DNA from: an uncultured Streptococcus sp. | GTDB lineage: Bacteria > Bacillota > Bacilli > Lactobacillales > Streptococcaceae | Length of the DNA: 21,574 nucleotides | NCBI RefSeq assembly: GCF_959025735.1 | Contig: NZ_CAUFJQ010000020.1 | Location: 1-21,574, forward strand | Direction: 5' to 3' | Part shown: positions 6,635 to 14,968 of the stretch, piece by piece | Numbering within the stretch: position 1 is the stretch's first letter | Layout of the letters: each line of letters begins with the position of its first letter | Position numbers and translations under genes: made by a program | Notes under the pieces: model-generated | Told to the model about the DNA's origin: nothing | Seen by the model: the letters and a program-made list of their open reading frames with translations, nothing else | The model's database searches: none

Positions 6635-7442
6635 GTTTAAATTCCTTGTGTGCCAGCTCCACAACAGCCTCCAGCTGCTCTGTAGTTGGCTTTGTTTTCT
6701 CTTCTTTTTTTTCTAGATACATCAAAAATTCGATGTTGCCATGGCCTCCTTGGATAGGGGAATAATCCACTCCCATTACAGAAAAGCCATGCGTTCCTGC
6801 AAATGTAGCGACCTTTTCAAGAACCGCTAAATGAATCTTAGGATCCTTAATGATCCCGTTTTTTCCGATCTGCTCGCGTCCTGCTTCAAACTGAGGTTTG
6901 ACCAGCGCTACGACTTGTCCATTTTCTGCCAAAATCCGATGAAGGGCTGGCAGAATCAAGTCCAAGGAAATAAAGCTGACATCGATACTCGCAAAGCTCG
7001 GTGTCGCTTCAAAATCATCTGGCTGGGCATAGCGGAAATTGAATTGTTCCATCGAGACTACCCGAGGATCATTGCGCAATTTCCAGGCCAACTGATTGGT
7101 CCCGACATCCACCGAAAAGACCTGGCTGGCTCCATTTTGCAGCATGACATCTGTAAAGCCACCTGTAGAAGCTCCAATATCAATCGCAATTTTATCCTCT
7201 ACAGTTAAGCCAAATTGGTTCAAGGCTTTTTCTAATTTGAGTCCGCCGCGGCTGACATACTTGAGCTTTTCACCCTTTAATTTCAACTCGGTCGCTTCAT
7301 CAATTTTTTCACCCGGTTTATCAAAGCGCTCACCATTGATAACGGCAACGACAAGGCCTGCCATCACCCCTCTTTTGGCTTGTTCGCGGGTATCAAATAG
7401 GCCTTGTTTATAGGCTAATACATCCACTCTTTCCTTAGCCAT
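6624..7442 (-). CDS. tlyA: TlyA family rRNA 2'-O-methyltransferase
   Basis: A 272-aa protein with an N-terminal S4 RNA-binding domain (about 3-65; VDVLAYKQGLFDTREQAKRG) and a C-terminal FtsJ-type SAM methyltransferase. SAM motif I is DIGASTGGFTDVML from residue 88. KPQFEAGREQIGKNGI near 180 is typical of TlyA. In mycobacteria TlyA methylates ribosomal RNA and affects capreomycin sensitivity; older annotations call it hemolysin. The role in streptococci is inferred. Its ATG overlaps the ispA stop by 8 bp, and its end overlaps argR. In B. subtilis dxs stands between ispA and this gene; here it is absent. Confidence 0.93.
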   Translation of the reverse strand: MAKERVDVLAYKQGLFDTREQAKRGVMAGLVVAVINGERFDKPGEKIDEATELKLKGEKLKYVSRGGLKLEKALNQFGLTVEDKIAIDIGASTGGFTDVMLQNGASQVFSVDVGTNQLAWKLRNDPRVVSMEQFNFRYAQPDDFEATPSFASIDVSFISLDLILPALHRILAENGQVVALVKPQFEAGREQIGKNGIIKDPKIHLAVLEKVATFAGTHGFSVMGVDYSPIQGGHGNIEFLMYLEKKEEKTKPTTEQLEAVVELAHKEFKHEE

Positions 7443-8310
7443 CTATTCGTAATCCTTCTATTAATTTCTTGATTGCTTGCGGATCAAAGTCGCAAGCAGC
7501 TGTCATCTGATCCAACAAATCCTCGCAAACGTCTAATTTGCTTGTCAGCAAAGCTTTTGATTCTTCCAATCCCAAGAGGGCTGGATAAGTCGATTTTTCT
7601 GCTACTAAGTCCTTTTGAGGAGTCTTACCCAGAGCTTCAAAATCAGCGACCAAATCCAAAATATCATCCCGCACTTGAAAAGCCAGCCCTAATGTTTTCC
7701 CGATTTTTTCTAAGAGCTGACCAATGTCTGCTGGCAACTCTAAAATCGAGGCTGCTGCGATGAATGGATAGGCAAGGAGGCGTCCTGTCTTATTGGCATG
7801 AATAGTCTGCAATTCTGCTAGCGTGAGCTGTTTGTGCTCCCCTTCCATGTCAAGGACTTGGCCAGCTACCATTCCGCGACTACCGGAAGCATCTGATAAC
7901 TCAAGGATCAAAGAGACTTTGACCGCATCTGAAAGGGCACTTGCAGCAATCATTCCAAAGGGATCGAGGAAAAGTGCATCTCCTGCTAAAATCGCCAAGT
8001 CTTCTCCAAATTTCTTGTGGTTGGTCAATTGCCCCCGACGGTAATCGTCATTGTCCATGGCCGGCAGATCATCGTGAATAAGGCTTCCTGTATGGATCAT
8101 CTCTAAAGCCCCTGCCACTTGAAAGTGAGCCTCCGTCAATTCCAGTCCAAAGGCCTCTAACAATTCTAGAAGGAGCAAGGGGCGCAGGCGTTTTCCACCA
8201 GCCTGGATCGAATAAAGGACCGAGTCCACTAAATGGGGGGCAACAGATTTTTCCTCATAAAAAGAGCGAACTGCTTGCTCTACTCTATTTCGTTTTTCTT
8301 CTTGTCTCAT
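7435..8310 (-). CDS. ispA: Polyprenyl synthetase (geranyl/farnesyl diphosphate synthase type)
   Basis: Condenses isopentenyl diphosphate with allylic diphosphates to make the short prenyl chain that feeds undecaprenyl phosphate and other isoprenoids. The 291-aa length is typical. The first Asp-rich motif DDLPAMD is at 80-86 and the second, RDDILD, at 214-219. Residue 75, five before the first Asp, is Gly; in Bacillus farnesyl diphosphate synthase this site is Tyr and limits chain length. The product could therefore be longer than C15. It overlaps xseB by four bases (ATGA). No dxs is linked, in keeping with the streptococcal mevalonate route to precursors. Confidence 0.94.
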   Translation of the reverse strand: MRQEEKRNRVEQAVRSFYEEKSVAPHLVDSVLYSIQAGGKRLRPLLLLELLEAFGLELTEAHFQVAGALEMIHTGSLIHDDLPAMDNDDYRRGQLTNHKKFGEDLAILAGDALFLDPFGMIAASALSDAVKVSLILELSDASGSRGMVAGQVLDMEGEHKQLTLAELQTIHANKTGRLLAYPFIAAASILELPADIGQLLEKIGKTLGLAFQVRDDILDLVADFEALGKTPQKDLVAEKSTYPALLGLEESKALLTSKLDVCEDLLDQMTAACDFDPQAIKKLIEGLRIDG

Positions 8311-8519
8311 GCTAGATCCGCTTCAGTACCATCTGCTTGCATGATCTTGACCAAGGTTTTCTCTGCTTGATCCAAGGTATCTTGCAATTCTTTTGACAAC
8401 TTCATTCCTTTTTGGAATTCTGTAATAGCTTCTTCTAAAGCCACATCACCACTCTCCAATTTTTGGACGATGGCTTCCAAATCTGCTAAATTTTCTTCAA
8501 ATTTCTTTTCTTTCGACAT
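8307..8519 (-). CDS. xseB: Exodeoxyribonuclease VII small subunit
   Basis: A 70-aa helical protein, the small subunit of the ExoVII nuclease. FEENLADLEAIVQKLESGD (about 7-25) is the family signature, followed by LEEAITEFQKGMKL. The length is normal. Its start lies 23 bp inside the end of xseA and its stop overlaps ispA, so the three are translationally coupled. Confidence 0.95.
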   Translation of the reverse strand: MSKEKKFEENLADLEAIVQKLESGDVALEEAITEFQKGMKLSKELQDTLDQAEKTLVKIMQADGTEADLA

Positions 8520-9837
8520 GTTTTACCTCTACTTCTAACTGGCCATCTCTCATGATGAGTGACAACGGGTCCCCTTCTGTTACTTTCGCAACCGAATCTA
8601 GGACCTGATTCCCTTCTTTAACCATGGCATAGCCACGCGCAATAATCCGACTGGTATCGAGCATCAAGAGGGCTTCTGATAAGCCTTGCACCTTGATCTT
8701 TTGCTCTTTAAGGACTTGTTCCATTCGGTTGGTTAAGATTCTCTTATCTTGGAGCAGGCGGTCCTGGTAGCGCTCAATACGATGCAAAGGAGACGTGGCT
8801 TCTAAGCGATGACGCAGACCTTGCAGCTGATTGGCCCCTTGTCCATAAGCATCGCGCATTCCTTGTTTCAATCGCAATTGCAGCTGGTCAATTTTTTGCA
8901 GGTAGCCATCATAGAGTCTTTCAGGCTGTCTAAAAATAACCGATTGGCTTAATTTGGCCAAGCGTTCACGATTATAGGCCAAGCGATTGGACATTGCTGT
9001 TGCCATACGATTTTCCTGCTTTTGTAAATGGGACAAGAGATCCAATTTGGTTACTGGAGTGGCCAATTCAGCAGCGGCTGTCGGAGTAGCGGCTCGTCGG
9101 TCTGCTACAAAATCGGCTAGAGTCGTATCTGTCTCATGTCCAACACTGGAGATAATCGGAATCCGCGATTCAAAAATGGCTCGCACCACTGCTTCTTCAT
9201 TAAAGGCCCAGAGGTCTTCAATCGAACCACCCCCACGACCGATAATCAAGACATCCAAATCATCCCGTTGGTTGGCTCTTTGAATATTAGCAACCACCTC
9301 ACTAGATGCGCCTTCACCCTGAACCTTGGTCGGGTAGAGCACAATCTCTACACCAGGGAAGCGTCGGCTCACCGTTGTGATAATATCGCGGATCACGGCC
9401 CCACTTTGACTGGTGATGACCCCGATCTTTCTTGGAAATTGTGGCAGAGCTTGCTTCCACCGGTCCTGAAAGAGCCCTTCTTCGGTCAATTTTTTCTTGA
9501 GTTGCTCAAATTGGATGGCCAAGGCCCCTACCCCATCTGGCTCAGCCTTTTCAATGACAATGGAATAACTCCCACTTGGCTCATAGAGCTGAATGCGACC
9601 GATGACATTGATCTTCATGCCTTCTTCTAGCTCAAAACCAAAGCTTCGATAAACCCCAGCCCAGACCGTCGCCTGAATAACCGCTTTTTCATCCTTTAAT
9701 GAAAAATACTGGTGGTTGGGGCGTTTTCGGAAATTGGAGACCTGCCCTGTCAGATAAACCCTTTCCAAATAGGGATCCTTATCAAATTTTAATTTCAAAT
9801 ATTTGGTCAAACTTGATACGGATAAATAGTTGGACAT
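8497..9837 (-). CDS. xseA: Exodeoxyribonuclease VII large subunit
   Basis: The catalytic subunit of ExoVII, which degrades single-stranded DNA to oligonucleotides. The start at 9837 (MSNYLSVSSLTKYL) has a strong GAAAGGAG site and gives 446 aa; a longer frame of 18 extra codons overlaps the promoter. The N-terminal OB-fold covers about 1-105 (YLTGQVSNFRKRPNHQYFSL). The catalytic core includes IGVITSQSGAVIRDI (near 140) and GRGGGSIEDLWAFNEE (near 199-214). A long helical region follows and would bind several XseB subunits. It is first gene of the xseA-to-recN operon. In B. subtilis folD is directly upstream; here the sugar cassette intervenes. Confidence 0.96.
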   Translation of the reverse strand: MSNYLSVSSLTKYLKLKFDKDPYLERVYLTGQVSNFRKRPNHQYFSLKDEKAVIQATVWAGVYRSFGFELEEGMKINVIGRIQLYEPSGSYSIVIEKAEPDGVGALAIQFEQLKKKLTEEGLFQDRWKQALPQFPRKIGVITSQSGAVIRDIITTVSRRFPGVEIVLYPTKVQGEGASSEVVANIQRANQRDDLDVLIIGRGGGSIEDLWAFNEEAVVRAIFESRIPIISSVGHETDTTLADFVADRRAATPTAAAELATPVTKLDLLSHLQKQENRMATAMSNRLAYNRERLAKLSQSVIFRQPERLYDGYLQKIDQLQLRLKQGMRDAYGQGANQLQGLRHRLEATSPLHRIERYQDRLLQDKRILTNRMEQVLKEQKIKVQGLSEALLMLDTSRIIARGYAMVKEGNQVLDSVAKVTEGDPLSLIMRDGQLEVEVKHVERKEI

Positions 9838-9871
9838 AGGAACTCCTTTCTGCAGAATATGATCAAGTTTA

Positions 9872-9877
9872 ATTATA
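9872..9877 (-). promoter_or_regulatory. Extended -10 promoter of xseA operon
   Basis: The minus strand reads TTGGTATAAT, an extended -10, about 35 bases before the xseA ATG. The -35 region is T-rich with no consensus. It is the only visible promoter for the seven-gene block down to the phosphatase. Confidence 0.55.
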
Positions 9878-9989
9878 CCAAAAAACACCAAAAAAGGCTG
9901 GCAGACAAAGCGAAATCATGAATTTCCTTTCTCTACAAGCCTCATTTTATTCAAGACACTTTCTATTTGTCTGTTTGACACCAACTTCC

Positions 9990-10199
9990 TTATTTTTCAC
10001 ACTTCTCTAACCGTTCAATAAAGGAGCTAAGAAGTGCTTGGGGCTCTCCTTCATTTGGATAGGCATAGCTAATATAGAAGACTGTTTTTTCCTCTTCAAC
10101 CAAAGGAATTTTGACAAGATTTGGATATTCTGGAAAGAGAGTCAGATCGGTCATGAGACCAATTCCTAAATTTTCTTCGATGAACACAAATCCTATTTA
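9990..10199 (-). pseudogene. 3' remnant of a LysR-family regulator gene
   Basis: The minus strand encodes about 65 residues (EENLGIGLMTDLTLFPEYPN ... LLSSFIERLEKCEK). This resembles the last part of a LysR effector-binding domain: a GIGLMT stretch, a central hydrophobic strand and a terminal helix. No DNA-binding domain is present. Reading upstream, the frame hits TAA at 10197-10199, and 10 bases further is the terminator of the sugar cassette. The GTG that could start it has no ribosome binding site. I read it as a truncated, non-functional gene whose 5' part was lost when the cassette arrived or the region rearranged. Assignment to LysR is by motif impression and is moderate. Confidence 0.6.
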
Positions 10200-10209
10200 G
10201 GATACAACA

Positions 10210-10237
10210 AAAAGACAAGTCATAGGACTTGTCTTTT
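10210..10237 (-). terminator. Terminator of the sugar-uptake operon
   Basis: AAAAGACAAGTC (10210-10221) and GACTTGTCTTTT (10226-10237) form a 12-bp perfect stem with a 4-nt loop. On the minus strand the stem ends in TTTTTGTTG. It lies about 25 bases after the GH32 stop codon. Confidence 0.85.
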
Positions 10238-10261
10238 ATTCTTTAGGAGGTTTTTTCATTC

Positions 10262-11716
10262 CTATTTTTGATAGGTTTTCACGACCCAATCAACCCCTTC
10301 ATCTGCCGTGAGAGTATAGACGGGATTCTCAGTCGTTTCATAAAAAGTCATCGAGAGAGTTTTACCATCCACGAATACTTCGATGGAGTTGGTATCGCGA
10401 ATGATCGAAAAATGATGATCTTTTTCAGCATCCAACTGAATCCATCTTGATTGAATTTCTGGGCTTTCTTTTCCAGAAATGAGGTATCCAAATTGGTCTC
10501 GACTCAAGCTAAAGCGTTTATTGGAGGCATCGTAAATCAATTGCAAGGCACTATCAGCATCAGATTCATTCCCATAGCTTAGGATAAAGGAGCGACCTGA
10601 TTTAGCACCTATCTCAAACAAGGTTTGTTTTCCTCTAGCTGGGATCGTGATTTGATTGCCCTTCACAATGGTTTCTGGCGCATTCTCTACAAGGAAGTGA
10701 TCTTTCACAGACTCAGGTAATTCCTGAACCAATCTTCCGTCTCTCAAACCTAATTTTCTAGGAACCGTCATGCTTCCTGCCCAACCATGACCTAAGTCAT
10801 GACTAGGGATGGAACGTTGCCACATTTGCATCCAAGCAACCATGTATCGTTCGCCATTTGGTCCTTGACAAGTTTGAGGAGCATAGAAGTCCAAGCCACC
10901 ATCAATTTCATCATATGAATCGACAACAAACTGACCCGTTTCCCAATTCATGTCACCGATAAAGGCAACAGTCGAATTTAAATTCCAGTATTTTTCTTGC
11001 TGTCTTTCCATTTCAATGGGAGACAGAATCAAGACCCATTTACCATCTAAGGGGAAGAAATCCGGACATTCCCACATGATACCTTGCCCTTTTTCACCTT
11101 CCAGTAAGACTGATTTAAAGCTCCAGTCCTCTAGATTACTTGATGCAAACAAGAGAATTTGCCCTCGATCATCTACTGTTTTGGAAGCAACTACAGTATA
11201 ATAGCTTCCTTGGTATTCAAAGACTTTGGGATCACGAAAATCAGCAATATCTGCGATACCATCAATATGCTCCACATGAATCACTGGATTAGTGGGGATT
11301 TTTTCAAAGGTAATGCCATCCGTCGATACCGCAAGACACTGAGTTTCTTCGCGCTTTTCCTCATCGTCTACATGACCCGTATACAGCAAGTAGAGCTTGT
11401 CGTCTTTCACGATAGCACTACCCGAGAAGCAGCCATCCTTATCATAGCTTTCACTTGGCGCTAATGCTACTGGCAGTTCTTCCCAATGGAGAAGATCTTT
11501 TGATTTGGCATGCCCCCAATGCATGGGCCCCCAAACACTATCATAGGGATAGAATTGGTAAAACAAATGGTATTCTCCGCGGAAATAAACAAAGCCATTA
11601 GGATCGTTCATCCAGCCAATTGGAGGTAGTAAGTGAAAGGATCCTCTATATTGCTGGTCAACCTTCTCCCTATTTTCATCGATATACTGATTCGCTTTTC
11701 GAATAGTTTCCTTCAT
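10262..11716 (-). CDS. GH32 beta-fructofuranosidase (sucrose / fructo-oligosaccharide hydrolase)
   Basis: A glycoside hydrolase family 32 enzyme that releases fructose from a beta-fructoside. With the ATG at 11716 (preceded by AGGTGATAAGG) it has 484 aa; a GTG three codons upstream lacks a good site. The three catalytic motifs are intact: WMNDPNG with nucleophile Asp38, RDP (161-163) and WECPDF with acid/base Glu216. The five-bladed propeller is followed by a beta-sandwich of about 150 residues. There is no signal peptide, so it acts in the cytoplasm. ScrB enzymes of PTS loci act on sucrose 6-phosphate. Here the neighbours are ABC-transporter genes, which deliver unphosphorylated sugar, so sucrose or kestose-type oligosaccharide is the likelier substrate (inference). 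Confidence 0.9.
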   Translation of the reverse strand: MKETIRKANQYIDENREKVDQQYRGSFHLLPPIGWMNDPNGFVYFRGEYHLFYQFYPYDSVWGPMHWGHAKSKDLLHWEELPVALAPSESYDKDGCFSGSAIVKDDKLYLLYTGHVDDEEKREETQCLAVSTDGITFEKIPTNPVIHVEHIDGIADIADFRDPKVFEYQGSYYTVVASKTVDDRGQILLFASSNLEDWSFKSVLLEGEKGQGIMWECPDFFPLDGKWVLILSPIEMERQQEKYWNLNSTVAFIGDMNWETGQFVVDSYDEIDGGLDFYAPQTCQGPNGERYMVAWMQMWQRSIPSHDLGHGWAGSMTVPRKLGLRDGRLVQELPESVKDHFLVENAPETIVKGNQITIPARGKQTLFEIGAKSGRSFILSYGNESDADSALQLIYDASNKRFSLSRDQFGYLISGKESPEIQSRWIQLDAEKDHHFSIIRDTNSIEVFVDGKTLSMTFYETTENPVYTLTADEGVDWVVKTYQK

Positions 11717-11725
11717 CCTTATCAC

Positions 11726-12571
11726 CTACTTAATACCTGTTCCAGACCCACCTAAACCTTGAATAATATATTTTTGTGCTACGATATATACTAGAATAAG
11801 TGGAATTGTAGAAATTGTCAAAACAGCCATTACTTGATTGATATAAACTGGTTGAGTTGTATTAATGGTTGTAATCGCTACCTGCATTGAAAATTTTGAA
11901 GAATCTGTTAAAACCATCAACGGCCAGATATAATCATTCCAACTAGAAATAAAGGAAAGAACACCGACTGTTGCAACTGCTGGTTTCGACATCGGCAACA
12001 TAATCTTGAAAAAGATCCGCAGGATACTTGCACCATCTATTTTTGCAGATTCGATAATTTCTTCTGGAATGGCAATAAAGAAGTTCCGGAAAAGATAGAT
12101 ATTAAAGACACTAGCTAATCCAGGAATAATAACCGCTAAACGATTATTGACTAAGCCAAGGGAATTAATAATTGTAAATTGAGGAATCAACACTGTTTCA
12201 ATCGGAATGATTAACAATGCCAATAAAAAGCCAAATAGAATTTTTTTACCTGTAAAATTAATTTTTGCAAATGCAAATCCCGCTAAGGCATTTACTATAA
12301 TAGACCCCAGTGCAAATGTTCCTGCATAAAAAATACTGTTCCCTAAGTATGTTAGAATACTAAAACGTGAAAGAACTTCTTGGTAAGGTTTAAACCAATC
12401 AGCTGGATTAAAACTAGGTAAGAAAGCTTTCCAACTTGTTAAATTCTTATACACATCTGCTTCTGGCTTCATTGCTGAAACCACCATCCAGATCATAGGA
12501 AATAGAAAGAGGCCTGCTAATAGAATTAATAAAATATATTCTAAAATAGAAGTCGGTTTTAAACGTTTCAT
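11726..12571 (-). CDS. Carbohydrate ABC transporter permease, MalG/MsmG type
   Basis: The second integral membrane subunit of the sugar importer, 281 aa. Six membrane segments lie at about 13-33, 76-100, 110-130, 143-165, 185-205 and 245-267. The EAA loop that docks the ATPase reads ESAKIDGASILRIFFKIMLP from about residue 173. The C-terminal GSGTGIK is typical of MalG-type permeases. The ATG is one base after the upstream permease stop and has a strong GAAGGAGG site. Its first codons, ATGAAACGTTT, also form a near-match to the cassette operator. Codon-level relatedness to msmG-like genes is inferred. Confidence 0.93.
   Translation of the reverse strand: MKRLKPTSILEYILLILLAGLFLFPMIWMVVSAMKPEADVYKNLTSWKAFLPSFNPADWFKPYQEVLSRFSILTYLGNSIFYAGTFALGSIIVNALAGFAFAKINFTGKKILFGFLLALLIIPIETVLIPQFTIINSLGLVNNRLAVIIPGLASVFNIYLFRNFFIAIPEEIIESAKIDGASILRIFFKIMLPMSKPAVATVGVLSFISSWNDYIWPLMVLTDSSKFSMQVAITTINTTQPVYINQVMAVLTISTIPLILVYIVAQKYIIQGLGGSGTGIK
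12559..12570. promoter_or_regulatory. Operator-like sequence at the second permease start codon
   Basis: TTAAACGTTTCA matches the cassette operator TGAAACGTTTCA at 11 of 12 positions. It overlaps the ATG AAA CGT codons, so coding constraint alone could produce it. Confidence 0.3.
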
Positions 12572-12572
12572 C

Positions 12573-13475
12573 CTAATTGTCCTCCTTCAAAACTCGCCGT
12601 TGTACAAGACTAATCATACCAATCAATGTTGTAAATACTAAGGCAATAGAACTTGAATAACCAACGAGACGGTCTGTGAAACCTTGTTGGTAAATATAAT
12701 ATACCATTGTAATTGTTGAGTTTAGTGGTCCACCTTGAGTCATGACCATTGGTTGCACAATCAATTTAAATGCTGAAATCAATGTCGTCAAGAGTACAAA
12801 TAAGGCAGTTGGTTTCAATAAAGGCATTGTGATGTATCTGAATTGAGCCCATTTTGAAAATCCATCCAACTCTGCTGCCTCATAAACATCTTGTGGAATA
12901 TTTTGCATTCCTCCAAGGAATAACAACATTTGATAGCCTGCACCTTGCCATGCAGAAACAAATACAATTGCATACATGGCCTGTTTTGGACTTGTCAAGA
13001 ATGGTTGTGAAGAAATACCAATTTTATTCAGTAGGGCATTAAGCAAACCATTATTTGGATTTAACAAGTATAGCCAAAGGATAGAGATAACCACGAGAGA
13101 CATCACAACAGGAGCAAAGAATGCTACCTTAAAGAACATGTTTCCTTTACGTTTCTTATTTACGATTAAAGCCATACCAAGGGCTGCCCCAAGTTGTACT
13201 GGAATAATCCAAACAACAAATTTCAAGGTATTCAGGAAGCTTTTTATAAAGATCGGATCTTGTGCTAAGCGCATGAAATTTTGTAACCCTACAAATTTTC
13301 TGTCCTCTGGGGTCAATAGGTAATAATCTGTAAAGGCATAATAGATGACCATACCAACAGGTATCACCAAAAAGATAAAAAGTAATACTAAGGCTGGAGC
13401 TAAAAAGCTATAGCCCATAATATTTTCTTTAAGACGTTCTTTCTTTTTTGTTTCGACTTTCTTTGTTTCGCTCAT
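12573..13475 (-). CDS. Carbohydrate ABC transporter permease, MalF/MsmF type
   Basis: The first integral membrane subunit of the importer, 300 aa. A Lys/Glu-rich cytoplasmic N-terminus (1-18) precedes six membrane segments at about 20-45, 85-107, 118-140, 165-190, 215-240 and 270-292. The EAA loop begins EAAELDGFSKWAQFRYITMP near residue 199. GPLNSTITMVYYIYQQGF near 250 is typical of MalF/UgpA-type permeases. The ribosome binding site is TTAGGAG. It is separated from the binding-protein gene by 84 bases containing a large hairpin, which may lower permease expression relative to the binding protein. Confidence 0.93.
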   Translation of the reverse strand: MSETKKVETKKKERLKENIMGYSFLAPALVLLFIFLVIPVGMVIYYAFTDYYLLTPEDRKFVGLQNFMRLAQDPIFIKSFLNTLKFVVWIIPVQLGAALGMALIVNKKRKGNMFFKVAFFAPVVMSLVVISILWLYLLNPNNGLLNALLNKIGISSQPFLTSPKQAMYAIVFVSAWQGAGYQMLLFLGGMQNIPQDVYEAAELDGFSKWAQFRYITMPLLKPTALFVLLTTLISAFKLIVQPMVMTQGGPLNSTITMVYYIYQQGFTDRLVGYSSSIALVFTTLIGMISLVQRRVLKEDN

Positions 13476-13510
13476 TGTTCGTCTCCTAAGATGAAATCAT
13501 TAAATAAAAT

Positions 13511-13548
13511 AAGGTGGAAGGTACATTTCATAACTTTCCTTCCACCTT
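13511..13548 (-). terminator. Intra-operon hairpin between binding protein and permeases
   Basis: AAGGTGGAAGG (13511-13521) and CCTTCCACCTT (13538-13548) form an 11-bp perfect stem with a 16-nt loop. On the minus strand ATTTTATTTAAT follows, an imperfect T-run. It may be a leaky terminator or a barrier that protects the 3' end of the binding-protein mRNA. Confidence 0.6.
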
Positions 13549-13559
13549 TTGAATATCAA

Positions 13560-14873
13560 CTATTTATTTAAAGATTGGTCGATTGCTGTTTGCATTTCTT
13601 TCGTACGAGCATCTAATACTTTTTGTACATCTGGATTATCTTTATAATAGCTGATATCTTGCATCGCTTGTTGGAAAGCGCGTGAAACTTGTGGATAAGC
13701 TACTACAACAGGACGAGGATGGGCTGATACAGCATTTTGTTCCATCAAGAAGCGCAATGGTTCAGATACTTTATCCTTAATATTTTTAATTGTTGATTTT
13801 CTGATTGGAAGAACACTGTTCCCCAAGCTTATAATTTCACTAGATTCTGTATTTGTTGCAAACTTAACAAATTCAGCAGCAGCTTCTTTTTTATCAGATT
13901 TTGTTGTAACAGCTAATTGCCAACTACCTGAAGGTGAGACCAATTTCTTCGTTTTATCTGAAACTGGATAAGGAAGAATACCAAAATCAATATCTTTGTA
14001 ATTTGTTTGTAGATCCCCAATCGTCCAAGACCCGCTTAGAACCATCGGATACTCACCTGTTTCAAATCCTTTTTCAACAGGACTAACTGTAGTGTAATCC
14101 TCTTTTACTAGATTTTGAATAAATTGAACAGCTTCAACACTTTCCTTACTATTGAAGTAACCTTCAGCTTTTGTTCCTTTAGAATTTACAACAGAACCAC
14201 CATTTGACCAAATAAGGGGCATATAAGCATATGGTAACATCTCATCATTTGAATTCAAACGGAAATCGATTGCTGGTTTATTAAAATGATCTTTTAATTT
14301 CTTAGCAATAGCATTAAACTCAGACCATGTCCATGGTTTTTCAAGGGTTGGCAAACTCGCTTCATCAATCCCAGCTTCCTTAAACATCTTCTTGTTATAG
14401 TATACACCTACATTTGATTCAGAAAAACCAAACGCATAGAATTTACCATCATAAGTTCCCTGTTGTTTAATACTGTCCAGTACATCATCCATGTCATTGT
14501 CCTTTAGATAATCATCCAAGGGAGCAATCACTTTTGATTTTGCATAGGCAGCAGTATTTGGTCCATCTAGCGTAATAACATCTGGTAAACTATTTGTCGT
14601 AATAGCAGCGTTGACCTTATCTTCATATCCTCCACCGCTACCACTACGTGGAATATATTCTGTCACAACCTTGTATTTGGTTTTCTTTGACTTGTTGAAA
14701 TTATCAACAACTTGTTGCCAAGCTTTTCCCTCAGCTGTTTCATCTGAGAATTGAACCCAGACTTTTATTTCGTCCGAAGAACTTGCAGTTTTGGATTTTG
14801 ATCCCCCACCACATCCTGCAAGCAATCCTAATGATAGTGCTGCAACTACAGATAACTTAATACCTTTACGCAT
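13560..14873 (-). CDS. Sugar ABC transporter substrate-binding lipoprotein
   Basis: Captures the sugar outside the cell and passes it to the two permeases. The start at 14873 (MRKGIKLSVVAALS) is set by AAAGGAGGA at normal distance. A frame nine codons longer would begin inside the operator palindrome and lacks a site. The signal peptide ends in the lipobox LLAGC, so Cys21 would be lipidated and anchor the protein to the membrane. A Ser/Lys-rich linker follows. The mature protein is a family 1 solute-binding protein (EIKVWVQFSDETAEGKAW, then GLPDVITLDGP-like and WTIGDL segments) of 437 aa in total. This is shorter than the ~540-aa fructo-oligosaccharide binder FusA I recall from S. pneumoniae, so it is more like MsmE. 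The ligand is inferred from the GH32 neighbour. Confidence 0.92.
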   Translation of the reverse strand: MRKGIKLSVVAALSLGLLAGCGGGSKSKTASSSDEIKVWVQFSDETAEGKAWQQVVDNFNKSKKTKYKVVTEYIPRSGSGGGYEDKVNAAITTNSLPDVITLDGPNTAAYAKSKVIAPLDDYLKDNDMDDVLDSIKQQGTYDGKFYAFGFSESNVGVYYNKKMFKEAGIDEASLPTLEKPWTWSEFNAIAKKLKDHFNKPAIDFRLNSNDEMLPYAYMPLIWSNGGSVVNSKGTKAEGYFNSKESVEAVQFIQNLVKEDYTTVSPVEKGFETGEYPMVLSGSWTIGDLQTNYKDIDFGILPYPVSDKTKKLVSPSGSWQLAVTTKSDKKEAAAEFVKFATNTESSEIISLGNSVLPIRKSTIKNIKDKVSEPLRFLMEQNAVSAHPRPVVVAYPQVSRAFQQAMQDISYYKDNPDVQKVLDARTKEMQTAIDQSLNK

Positions 14874-14887
14874 AGCGTCCTCCTTTT

Positions 14888-14899
14888 TGAAACGTTTCA
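14888..14899. promoter_or_regulatory. LacI-type operator O2
   Basis: TGAAACGTTTCA, a perfect 12-bp palindrome with the central CG typical of LacI/GalR operators. It lies just before the ribosome binding site of the binding-protein gene, 57 bp downstream of an identical copy. Confidence 0.75.
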
Positions 14900-14944
14900 T
14901 TTTTTATTGATTTTTTAACTCAAACTAAGATAGCTGAGTTTTTT

Positions 14945-14956
14945 TGAAACGTTTCA
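14945..14956. promoter_or_regulatory. LacI-type operator O1
   Basis: TGAAACGTTTCA, identical to the second copy. It starts about 13 bases beyond the -10, around positions +6 to +17 of the predicted transcript, where a bound repressor would block initiation. Confidence 0.8.
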
Positions 14957-14968
14957 TTTTATGACTAA

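Noticed and set aside
9892..9989. Inverted segments CAGACAAA (9902-9909) and TTTGTCTG (9966-9973), and GAAAT/ATTTC nearby, considered as a recombination or attachment site
   Set aside because: More simply explained as a branched terminator of the old LysR gene (AGGCT ... AGCCTTTTTT on the minus strand). No direct repeat is found at the other edge of the cassette.
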